Origin: Microcaldota archaeon
GTDB lineage: Archaea; Micrarchaeota; Micrarchaeia; Micrarchaeales; CABMGC01
Reading direction: 5' to 3'
Assembly: GCA_021792235.1 (NCBI GenBank)
Contig: JAJYVC010000004.1
Span: forward strand, 1-34,863
DNA length: 34,863 nt
The position numbers and the translations under genes were made by a program. Below the pieces are notes generated by a model, which was not told where the DNA came from, made no database searches, and saw nothing but the letters and a program-made list of their open reading frames with translations. This document shows positions 17,509-26,145 of this stretch, in pieces (positions within the stretch are counted from its first letter, which is position 1; every line of letters begins with the position of its first letter).

Positions 17509-18867
17509 ATGGCATTCACTATGGGGGCTCTGAGAATCAAATCCACCAACGAAGGCCATCAAGGCATTGTCGCCTCAGCTGTAGTGCAGCAATCAGTTGC
17601 TGCTACTACAGATAGAGAGCCTATCAAGATTGAAGCGAATGTGAATGGTGAAGCAAAGCGCCTATTTGTGCCAGCCAAGCTCTACGATGAGCTTGAGTCA
17701 GCGTTGGGCCGTCCGCTTACAAAAACAGAAGCAAAGGAGATACTTTCATCGCAATCAATGCTGAAGACCATTGAGAGGAAACTAAATTCTAGGGAGGAGA
17801 GCTCAACCGATGCTGTAGCACAGCCAAGGCAGCTTACTGACGCCGAATGCAGGCAGATTCTGCTATTGAATGGCGTCCAGGAAAACAGTACACGGGTTAA
17901 GGACAAACCAAACGCATTTTATCTTGAGGCTGGAGATCCAAGTAAGGATACTGTGCTGCTCATCCACGGCGGCGGAAAGTGTTCATCAATAAACTGGAAA
18001 TACCAGATACTCGACCTTTCAAGGAATTTCCATGTAGTTGCAGTAGACCTTCCTGGATATGGCAGCACTGCAAAGCCTGATGATCACAAGGTAACGCTAA
18101 AGTATATGCAGGACTTCATCGTCAGTTTCATGGACTCACTTGGCATAACCTCTGCAAACCTGGTGGGGAACTCGATGGGGGGCGGAGTGTCTGCAGGAGT
18201 GGCATACGACTATCCGCAAAGGGTTGACAAGCTGTTCTTGATAGCTCCAACAAATATAACCGATGTCAAGGTACCGTTAGCCGTGAAGGCAGCGGCTTCA
18301 GTGATACCGCTACCTATGGTCATAAAGCTAGCAAACAAGCTCAGCGACAGTGACAGGATTGTCAACATGGTACTTAGAGCTTTCAACAAGAACAAGTCGG
18401 ACGGAAATATTGACGAACTTCCTGCAGACTATCTCGCAAAGAACAAGAAGTACATCAAGGAATTCATGGGTAAGGATGGATTCGCTCCAGCATTCTGGGA
18501 ATACCTCGAGGATCAGTTCGCCGACTTCAAGGACGTGGTTAATCAGGTCAGGAGGCGCAGGAAGATCAATTCAGGTTTCAAAACAGTATACGATCTTGAC
18601 AAGTTCAAGATGCCTGTGGAGCTTGAACAGGGCGATGATGATCCGTTCTTCAGCATAAAGAAGGCGAAGAACGCAGCCGATCATCCAGAGAATGGCAAGG
18701 AGTTCAAGCAGATTGCACACTCGGGCCACGGACCACAGTACGATAGAGCAGAAGAGGTAAATTCAGACATAACTAAGTTTTTTGCGCCTGAATCTGAATC
18801 AAGGGATGAGGCAGACAAGGGCAGGTTCAGGTCCATGCTCAGCAATGTCTTTAGGAAGGTATCCTGA
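17509..18867 (+). CDS. Alpha/beta hydrolase with about 130-aa N-terminal extension
   Basis: VLLIHGGGKCSSINW, LVGNSMGGGVSAG nucleophile elbow, DDDPF acid, HSGHGP histidine. Confidence 0.83.
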   Translation: MAFTMGALRIKSTNEGHQGIVASAVVQQSVAATTDREPIKIEANVNGEAKRLFVPAKLYDELESALGRPLTKTEAKEILSSQSMLKTIERKLNSREESSTDAVAQPRQLTDAECRQILLLNGVQENSTRVKDKPNAFYLEAGDPSKDTVLLIHGGGKCSSINWKYQILDLSRNFHVVAVDLPGYGSTAKPDDHKVTLKYMQDFIVSFMDSLGITSANLVGNSMGGGVSAGVAYDYPQRVDKLFLIAPTNITDVKVPLAVKAAASVIPLPMVIKLANKLSDSDRIVNMVLRAFNKNKSDGNIDELPADYLAKNKKYIKEFMGKDGFAPAFWEYLEDQFADFKDVVNQVRRRRKINSGFKTVYDLDKFKMPVELEQGDDDPFFSIKKAKNAADHPENGKEFKQIAHSGHGPQYDRAEEVNSDITKFFAPESESRDEADKGRFRSMLSNVFRKVS

Positions 18868-18917
18868 CAGCCAAAGGATAATAATTGTTTGCGGGGCAAT
18901 CCTTAATCAGACCTTCT

Positions 18918-20225
18918 ATGCCTTCAGTACACGTATCCGAAGCGATAAGGAAGCATGGCGCCGATGTCCTGCTGCGGGGATGGGTGCACCGCAAAAGGCA
19001 GAGTGGCGGCATCATATTTCTGGTGCTCAGGGACGTAACTGGCCTTATCCAGGTTGCTGTAAAGAAGGATACAGTGAGCCTGGAATCGTGGTCTGCAGCT
19101 GAATCTGCAAGCATCGAATCTAGCATCGAAGTATCTGGAACAGTGAAGGAGGACAAGCGCTCTCCCACTGGCTTTGAGCTGGCCGCTTCCTCTTTCAGTA
19201 TGGTAGGGATGTCAGAACCGTTTCCTATAACTGAATACCAGAGCACCGAGTTGCTCCTTGACAAGAGGCACCTATGGCTCAGGAGCCAGAAGATGACTGC
19301 AGCGATGAAGGCAAGATCATTCGTATTCAAGTATGCAAGGGAATTCCTTGACAAGAAGGGCTTCTTCGAGATAACTCCGCCAATCTTGACACGAGCGGGA
19401 GGGGAGACTGGCGCAAACCTCTTCGAGACTGATTTCTTCGGAAGGAAGGCCTATCTTACCGAGTCCTCGCAGCTTTATGCAGAAGCGATGATATTCTCCT
19501 TGGAGAAGGTATACACGCTTGCACCTTCGTTCAGGGCGGAGCTCTCACGGACTACAAAGCATCTCGCAGAGTACTGGCACCTTGAGCCAGAGATGGCATA
19601 CTACGACAACAAGATGAGCATGTCACTACAGGAGAGACTCGTATCGCACATTGCGAAGAACCTTGCAAAGAATAACGAGGAAATGCTCAAGGAATTCGGA
19701 GTGAGCAAGGATGACTTGCTCAAGATAAAACCTCCGTTCAAGAAGCTTAGCTATGAGGAGGCGCTAGGCGCAATAAATGACAAGGGTTTTGTACTGAAGT
19801 GGGGCGATGACTTCGGCGTAGAGCATGAGAAGGCTCTCACAGAATGGGAAGAAAAGCCGGTATTTGTATACAACTGGCCAAAGGAGATAAAGCCCTTCTA
19901 TATGCCCATAAACCCAGAGGATCCACGAACCGTGTTGTGCTCTGACCTGCAGGCCCCCAAAGGACACGGTGAGATAATAGGCGGCAGCGAGAGAATATGG
20001 AAGATTGAGGAGCTTCGCGACAGGATGCAGGATGTAGAGAAGACAAAAGGAATAAAGTTCAACATGGCGAATTACGAATGGTGGATAGACCTCAGGAGAT
20101 ACGGATCCGTGCCGCATGCAGGGTTCGGCATGGGAATGGAGAGAATAATAAAATGGCTCCTCAATCTTGACCACATAAGGGATGCAATACCGTTCCCAAG
20201 GATGTCTAACAGGCTAGAGCCGTAA
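18918..20225 (+). CDS. asnS: Asparaginyl-tRNA synthetase, archaeal type
   Basis: OB anticodon-binding domain; YLTESSQLYAEA, FRAELSRTTKHLAEYWHLEPEMA, DLQAPKGHGEIIGGSER, YEWWIDLRRYGSVPHAGFGMGMERI match AsnRS; ORF opens at TTG 18885 but ATG 18918 is likelier. Confidence 0.85.
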   Translation: MPSVHVSEAIRKHGADVLLRGWVHRKRQSGGIIFLVLRDVTGLIQVAVKKDTVSLESWSAAESASIESSIEVSGTVKEDKRSPTGFELAASSFSMVGMSEPFPITEYQSTELLLDKRHLWLRSQKMTAAMKARSFVFKYAREFLDKKGFFEITPPILTRAGGETGANLFETDFFGRKAYLTESSQLYAEAMIFSLEKVYTLAPSFRAELSRTTKHLAEYWHLEPEMAYYDNKMSMSLQERLVSHIAKNLAKNNEEMLKEFGVSKDDLLKIKPPFKKLSYEEALGAINDKGFVLKWGDDFGVEHEKALTEWEEKPVFVYNWPKEIKPFYMPINPEDPRTVLCSDLQAPKGHGEIIGGSERIWKIEELRDRMQDVEKTKGIKFNMANYEWWIDLRRYGSVPHAGFGMGMERIIKWLLNLDHIRDAIPFPRMSNRLEP

Positions 20226-20265
20226 GGTATTAATATAACAAAACAGAAATAAAATTGGTGTAAAC

Positions 20266-21039
20266 ATGGCATATTCCCCATTTGACTACGGATCCAATCC
20301 TGCAGCTGTGAACACAATAATATTGGCATGTATGGACAGGAGGCTAAACGAAGAGGTGGACAGGCTGAATGAGGGAGACGCTGTCGTTCTCAGGAATGCC
20401 GGAGCGAACGTGCCTATGGCAGAAAAAGCGCTAAGGGAAGTGCTGAACACGTATCCTAATATAAGAAAAATACTTCTTGTGCCGCATCTGGACTGCGGAG
20501 CAATGGGCTTGGTATCAAGCACATTGGTGAACGGACAGAGTGCGGATCCGCGTGTTTATGCTGACCTGATTGCTCAGTTCAAGGGAAAGTTCAAGTCTAG
20601 GAAAGATCTGGAGGAGGACGTGAACTCAAAAATGCAGCTCGGCGCACTTGCGGATGTAATAGGTGATAGATCCTTGCTGCTGCAGAGCATACGCGTGGAT
20701 CCTGCCAGCCTATCTCTGCCTCCTGATGACAGGCCGCACTCACTTGTGGTGGTAAGGCCATCCCAGACCCATTATAGATACATGCTCGATGACATAAATC
20801 GTGCGCTTGGCAACGACGTGATGGGTATGGGTAGCACGTATGTGATCCAACCAGAGGACCATTCAAGCATACGGATAGCCGTCGAAAACCTTCACATAAA
20901 ACAGGTCGTATTCTTTGCAGAGTCCCACAAGGATACCGAGGCATCAAAGAAGGCTGCAAAGGCGCTCGAAGCAAGCGATTTTGCCAAAGGTGCAAGAATA
21001 CTTGTTGCAGAGAAGGGCAGGGCAAAGGTGCGCGGATAA
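20266..21039 (+). CDS. Beta-carbonic anhydrase-like protein
   Basis: CMDRR (CxDxR), RNAGANV, HLDCGAMG (HxxC) beta-CA signatures. Confidence 0.65.
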   Translation: MAYSPFDYGSNPAAVNTIILACMDRRLNEEVDRLNEGDAVVLRNAGANVPMAEKALREVLNTYPNIRKILLVPHLDCGAMGLVSSTLVNGQSADPRVYADLIAQFKGKFKSRKDLEEDVNSKMQLGALADVIGDRSLLLQSIRVDPASLSLPPDDRPHSLVVVRPSQTHYRYMLDDINRALGNDVMGMGSTYVIQPEDHSSIRIAVENLHIKQVVFFAESHKDTEASKKAAKALEASDFAKGARILVAEKGRAKVRG

Positions 21040-21119
21040 ACAAATCTACAGCAATTTTAATCGCACTGCCAAGCGTCAGGTATAAAAAACATTAAAGTAT
21101 ACTATATTCTGGCGATCAG

Positions 21120-21983
21120 TTGAATTTAGGATATGTGAAGAGCCTAGTCTCACTAACGAGAGTATACTCTTTGGGTAATGTACTTCTAATCACAGCATTG
21201 GCGCTAGCAACATCGTCAGTACATCTGACCGCAGACCCTAAATTTATCCTTACGCTAATAATGGGTATCCTGTTCTGGGTAGCATGCGTGTTCACCCTGG
21301 ACTTTATGCACAAGTCGATAGATGGTAGGGAGAAGCTATTGAATAAGTACATCCTTCTAATCCCACTGGCCCTTTTAATAATAATTTTCTTGGAGTATGC
21401 ACCATATGCAATACTAATCTTCATCGGTGCGATGGTGAGCGTGATACTTTACAGCATGAAATCCAAGAGTACTGGCGTATCTCACCTTCTGTTTTTGTTC
21501 AGGCCATTCACAGAGATAGGCATAATATATTCTGCAGCAATGATGTACGGTATTGACTTATACTACCAGCCACTACTTTTGCTTTCTGCAGTAGTATTCT
21601 TGATATCCTCATCAAGAAACATAATTGGGGATGCCAGGGACGCAAAGTTCGATAAGCACACGACACTGCCAAGGAAAGTCGGAGTAAACCAGACCTACTT
21701 TATAAGTGCGGTCCTCTTGCTTATACTGTTCCTAATAAACGGACTGAACTACGCACTCGTCCCATTAGTCTTCATATTGGCGCTACTGATATTCCGTTTG
21801 CATCCGTACATCCTGCACCGCATATACATCCTGTGCTCAGGATTCTTCTTTGCCTTACTGTTGTCCCAGCTCGGCGTCAGCCCAATGATAATAACAATGC
21901 TGCTTTTGGTAACTTCACTACTCAACTTCACATATAACCTGACTCCTAGGGTATCAAACCTGGAAAGGCCAAGATGGTTTTAG
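21120..21983 (+). CDS. UbiA-family prenyltransferase-like membrane protein
   Basis: Multi-TM; second Asp-rich motif NIIGDARDAKFDK; first motif divergent (LDFMHKSIDG); TTG start. Confidence 0.7.
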   Translation: MNLGYVKSLVSLTRVYSLGNVLLITALALATSSVHLTADPKFILTLIMGILFWVACVFTLDFMHKSIDGREKLLNKYILLIPLALLIIIFLEYAPYAILIFIGAMVSVILYSMKSKSTGVSHLLFLFRPFTEIGIIYSAAMMYGIDLYYQPLLLLSAVVFLISSSRNIIGDARDAKFDKHTTLPRKVGVNQTYFISAVLLLILFLINGLNYALVPLVFILALLIFRLHPYILHRIYILCSGFFFALLLSQLGVSPMIITMLLLVTSLLNFTYNLTPRVSNLERPRWF

Positions 21984-22023
21984 CTTAATCGTCATCACCA
22001 AATGGAATGGCGCCGCACTGTAA

Positions 22024-23124
22024 TCATTCAAATAGAGACACGGAAAGGTATCCATTAGATATTGTCTTTTTAATCTGCTTAAATCCTATCTTTCTTTTAG
22101 CGACACAAGATATCATCCCTGACAGCATACCAGAAAACATGCCATAATCTATGTCATTATAAAATTTGGTGTATGGGAAATAGTCAACATTTATTACATA
22201 TTTTTTATTGGCCTCCATAATGGTGACATCTCCCCATCCAAAAGCAGACAAATAATCAATTATGGTCTTATTCTGCGGATTTTTTACGTTACCCAATATC
22301 CTCACACCTGCGGTAAACGCAGCGTAGTATACTTCCTTAGCATACTGCTTCAACCCCAATTCTAAAAGATAGAATCCATCACTGTCTATCATAAAATAAC
22401 GTTCATTGTTGCTAATCAATATGCCATCTTCCAATACGAAGATCCCCGCATCTATCAATTTTTTTAATGAGTAGTCCGAATATTTAAGTTGCCTAAGCTC
22501 ATTGAATTTTATGTACTCTAAAGAGGGCTCTAGTCCTGTTAATTCGGATTCGTGGAAAAATCGTTTTCCCATCTCGTCAAGGTATTTGCTTGGTGCATAC
22601 GTGAGCCGTGCAGTACCATTGTCTACATCTGATTCTTCCACAATTCCCTCAATAGTCTTATCCTGTAATATGTACGAAATAAGCCCAGCCGCACTGCCCA
22701 ACGGCAGAAAATATCCAAAGCCCAACCTTTCTATTATTACGAAATTTTTAAGATCGTAGGTGCAAACATTCCTAGTGAAATCTATGTTGAAATCTATGTT
22801 CTTAGCATAAGTTCCAGCTATCTGCTTATTTACCAAATCTATGTAATTTAGCAAATCCTGGTCCTGTTTGTCCTTCACCGTCATAAATCCTCCAAGAATT
22901 GCGTATGCATACCCAAATCTTTTGCCAGCAGAATATAATGCCTTTTGTGCATCAGGGCCTCTAAGCGTCATTGCTTTTTCAAGTTCTATCAGAAAGGTTT
23001 CAGGGATTAATACGCGCCTGGAGAATATTGGGGTTTTTCCGGATATCTTCAACAAGAGAAATCCAGGGTTACCTATGGTAACGGATCCATTCATTATATA
23101 ATTTTTGATATATGAAGAATCCAT
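22024..23124 (-). CDS. Uncharacterised protein with two V4R-like domains
   Basis: ALYSAGKRFGYAYAILGG and VYYAAFTAGVRILGNV as paired modules; C-term GMFSGMLSGMISCVAKRKIGFKQIKKTISNGYLSVSLF is V4R-like. Confidence 0.45.
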   Translation of the reverse strand: MDSSYIKNYIMNGSVTIGNPGFLLLKISGKTPIFSRRVLIPETFLIELEKAMTLRGPDAQKALYSAGKRFGYAYAILGGFMTVKDKQDQDLLNYIDLVNKQIAGTYAKNIDFNIDFTRNVCTYDLKNFVIIERLGFGYFLPLGSAAGLISYILQDKTIEGIVEESDVDNGTARLTYAPSKYLDEMGKRFFHESELTGLEPSLEYIKFNELRQLKYSDYSLKKLIDAGIFVLEDGILISNNERYFMIDSDGFYLLELGLKQYAKEVYYAAFTAGVRILGNVKNPQNKTIIDYLSAFGWGDVTIMEANKKYVINVDYFPYTKFYNDIDYGMFSGMLSGMISCVAKRKIGFKQIKKTISNGYLSVSLFE

Positions 23125-23154
23125 GACACTTACCCGATTTTGTTGGCAAGATCT

Positions 23155-23170
23155 TTATCCTGCAGGATAA
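23155..23170. promoter_or_regulatory. Perfect 16-bp palindrome, candidate operator
   Basis: TTATCCTGCAGGATAA equals its own reverse complement, 31-46 nt upstream of the V4R-like start codon. Confidence 0.45.
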
Positions 23171-23300
23171 TACTCAACCCACCCAACTGGATATTTTCCT
23201 TTTTCTGATATATAATACTTGCCAGGATTCGTGGAACAATCCTTCTCATATATATGCCTTCATTCCAGAGTGTTAATAAACTGCACTGCCACTTTAAATA

Positions 23301-24047
23301 CTAATTTAAGGATATTCCACCAGAATCTATTTTGTAAGACTTTATTCCGCCGTCCATCTTGCTGCATCTCATCTTCTTTATCTCCAGTGTCCTAGAAAGG
23401 GTCTCGCCTATTGCAAGCGATTTAAGCACTACTAGCCCATCGCACACGTATTCACTAACCCCGTCCACGGTAAGTGTATTAGTATCAGAAATCGTATCAG
23501 TTATTATCATATTTGTTGTTCCAAATTCGGATAGCTTATTGAGAGCGAGGTATGTTATCCTCTTCTCAGAGTTGCCTTCATACATTACCCCGTCCTTCAT
23601 CGGTCCAGACCTGCCCAGTATCCTGTCTATCTCATCGTCGAAGGCAAGGGGTATTGCGAATTGGTCTATGTTTATCGCAAATGCGGCAAGACTGTCAAAT
23701 ACTATCCTCTTGGCCCCTATGCGCTCAACTTCCGCCTGCACCGTATCAAAGATTCGTGTTTTCTCCCTGTTTAATGGCACTTTTACTATGGATATCTTAT
23801 TCTCCTTCTCGAACTTAGCAACATCCCACCCAAGCTGTTCGGCCTGCCTCTTCAGCTTCCCATCTTCCATGTCCAGGGATATATAAACGCCGGGTTCTCC
23901 TGCCCGTGCTCCGTTGAACAGATATTGTATGCCAAATAGCGTTTTGCCGGTGCCCGGAGCGCCTACAACAAGCACGTTGAAGCCCCTGGGGAATCCTCCT
24001 TCTACCAGAGAATCAAATTCCTTTATTCCTGTCTCCGCCCTATCCAT
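23301..24047 (-). CDS. KaiC-like RecA-fold ATPase
   Basis: TGIKEFDSLVEGGFPRGFNVLVVGAPGTGKTLFGIQYLFNGA, Walker B RIVFDSLAAF. Confidence 0.88.
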   Translation of the reverse strand: MDRAETGIKEFDSLVEGGFPRGFNVLVVGAPGTGKTLFGIQYLFNGARAGEPGVYISLDMEDGKLKRQAEQLGWDVAKFEKENKISIVKVPLNREKTRIFDTVQAEVERIGAKRIVFDSLAAFAINIDQFAIPLAFDDEIDRILGRSGPMKDGVMYEGNSEKRITYLALNKLSEFGTTNMIITDTISDTNTLTVDGVSEYVCDGLVVLKSLAIGETLSRTLEIKKMRCSKMDGGIKSYKIDSGGISLN

Positions 24048-24153
24048 GTGAACACCGATTGCCCGTAAAGCTATGCTATTTAAATATTATAAACTTTGTG
24101 CAGTCGGAGGTATACATATAAATCTGATTGGTTACAAACTATCTGGCGATCTG

Positions 24154-24909
24154 ATGTCAAAATCAGCAGAGGGAGAGGGTTCCGGAGTAAATAGGATAAA
24201 AACGGGAATAGAAGGGCTCGACCGCATCCTCTACGGCGGAATACCGGAGAAGACGCAGAACCTTATAATGGGTCCTGTCGGCAGCGGAAAGTCTCTCATT
24301 GCATTCAATATACTTTACAACAACGCAAGGAATGGGATGCCGTGCACGTTCGTTACCGTTGACCAGACAAAGGAAGACATGATCAGGAACATAAAGAGCG
24401 CTTTTCCTGGGCTGACCGACATAGACGAATTGATAAGTAGCAGGAGGCTGCATGTTGCCGAGGCCAGAGCTGATGACAAGTTCTATACGCGCGAGAATGC
24501 CATGCTCTTCATAGCCGGCATAATAAAGGCGGCAAAGGAGAACAACTCCAGCATGCTCGTGCTTGACTCAATAAGCATAATGCGCGCATTATTCGATGAT
24601 GACAGAGCGTTCACCCGCATGGTCAACTCCATAGCGGAGAATCTGCGCATAATAGGGCTGACGAGCATAATCACAGTAGAGGTGCCAGAAAAAGATGACA
24701 GCGACAAGGTGCCTGGCCTGTATGAGCAATCCATGTTCGATTGGATATTCAGGGTCAATAATGTGGTTAATAATGATACCACAAAGCATTTCGGCAAGGT
24801 CGTCAAGCTCAGGTATTCAAGCTACAGCAGCGCGGAAAGCCAGGTGCAGATAACAGAGAAGGGCATAACTGTAAGTGAAATCAGCACTGGCAAGAACCGC
24901 AAGGACTGA
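24154..24909 (+). CDS. KaiC-like RecA-fold ATPase (second paralogue)
   Basis: GIEGLDRILYGGIPEKTQNLIMGPVGSGKSLIAFNILYNNA, Walker B MLVLDSISIM; ORF opens at 24073, ATG 24154 likelier. Confidence 0.86.
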   Translation: MSKSAEGEGSGVNRIKTGIEGLDRILYGGIPEKTQNLIMGPVGSGKSLIAFNILYNNARNGMPCTFVTVDQTKEDMIRNIKSAFPGLTDIDELISSRRLHVAEARADDKFYTRENAMLFIAGIIKAAKENNSSMLVLDSISIMRALFDDDRAFTRMVNSIAENLRIIGLTSIITVEVPEKDDSDKVPGLYEQSMFDWIFRVNNVVNNDTTKHFGKVVKLRYSSYSSAESQVQITEKGITVSEISTGKNRKD

Positions 24910-24947
24910 TGTGCCTTGCATACCCTGTTGTGGCAAGTTGATGCGTC

Positions 24948-25496
24948 ATGACCACAGAAACAGAAAGCGTGATAGGTACTTTCCTCTATTCCGCAGCGTA
25001 CAAAAACTACAGTCTATACCACCTAATATTTACCACAAAGAGACTCATAATTGCAAATGCTGGGTGGAAAAAGGTTGGTAGAGGCTTCGACTTGGCCAAT
25101 GTGCTGCAGATCATCATATTGCAGATGCCTCCCATAGGGCCAAACACAGCCACGCTGCAGATGCAGATGTGGGCTAATATAAAAAAGGAAAATAAAGGAA
25201 GTACGTGTGTAAACTATAACGATCCCTCTTCAGAAGAGGTCCTCAAGCTGGGCAACATCGCTATGGCCTCCCACAAGATCGTCTCCAAAAGGTACGGCAG
25301 CATAAAACAAATAGAGATAACCGACTATCCCCTCACACAGGATTGCAGAATAAAGCTAAAATACAGGATATTAGGATCAACGACCGTGCTTATACCCGGC
25401 CATTCTCTAAAAGAATTCAAGGAGCTGGCATCAAAAGCAGGGCTTTCCAGCAAGCTTGCTGACAAAAGTACGGGCATCAATGATTATGCAATATGA
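24948..25496 (+). CDS. Hypothetical protein, PH-like domain suspected
   Basis: YHLIFTTKRLIIANAGWKK resembles the first strands of bacterial PH-like/GRAM domains; follows the KaiC-like gene by 38 nt. Confidence 0.45.
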   Translation: MTTETESVIGTFLYSAAYKNYSLYHLIFTTKRLIIANAGWKKVGRGFDLANVLQIIILQMPPIGPNTATLQMQMWANIKKENKGSTCVNYNDPSSEEVLKLGNIAMASHKIVSKRYGSIKQIEITDYPLTQDCRIKLKYRILGSTTVLIPGHSLKEFKELASKAGLSSKLADKSTGINDYAI

Positions 25497-25674
25497 TCAC
25501 CAAGTCTAGCAGCATCACTGCTAATGTTCGGTGTACCAAAATCCCAAATAATCAAACCATTTACTTTCAGATGGCTACTGCTCCCGCTGTGCTGACAACT
25601 ACCATAACTGTGCCAGCAAAATGACTTTGTTTAAATGCGTTAGCCTCTTTTCAGGAATTACATACAAAAAGATT

Positions 25675-25796
25675 CGCCAAGGTAGGGATTTGAACCCTAA
25701 CTCCCCGCAAAGGGAACCGGTTTTCTTTTGCATCACGAGATCAGCTCTTGAGGTAAACTCAAGACCGGCGCATTAACCAGATTCTGCAACCTTGGC
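25675..25796 (-). tRNA. tRNA-Ser (anticodon TGA) with a roughly 35-nt intron
   Basis: Minus strand: acceptor GCCAAGG/CCTTGGC, anticodon stem CCGGT/ACCGG, loop CTTGAG|intron|A, variable arm TCCCTTTGCGGGGA, T arm TAGGG-TTCAAAT-CCCTA. Intron approx. 25723-25757. Confidence 0.85.
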
Positions 25797-25872
25797 ACAG
25801 AGCTCTATTTACAAACTAACTATATAAAGGTTAATTGAGCCTTTACCTTGCCCCTAATGGTCTGTGATATCT

Positions 25873-26145
25873 ATGGAAAACGAGGATTTTGACAGGCTGC
25901 TGAAGATATGTAGGCTTAGCATGGAAAAGGACGCAAAGGACAAGATTAAGCATGACATAGATGAGATAATAGCGTATTTCAACTCAATAGATGGTGTCGA
26001 ATGCAGCAAATACTCTCCAGCATACCAGCCGATAAGCGTGCCGGCCAGGAAAAGGCCCGATAGGCACGAACCATTCCCAGAACCCGGCAAGCTGCTCAAG
26101 AACTCGAAGATTTACCGTTTCTTTATAGTGGGTCCTAAAATATGA
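25873..26145 (+). CDS. gatC: Asp/Glu-tRNA amidotransferase subunit C
   Basis: FDRLLKICRLSMEKDAKDKIKHDIDEIIAYFNSIDGVE; first gene of a gatCAB operon; alternative GTG start at 25864. Confidence 0.82.
   Translation: MENEDFDRLLKICRLSMEKDAKDKIKHDIDEIIAYFNSIDGVECSKYSPAYQPISVPARKRPDRHEPFPEPGKLLKNSKIYRFFIVGPKI

Noticed and set aside
25571-25624. Tiny ORF ATGGCTACTGCT...AAATGA encoding MATAPAVLTTTITVPAK
   Set aside because: Only 17 aa, no ribosome-binding site or promoter support; chance ORF is likely.
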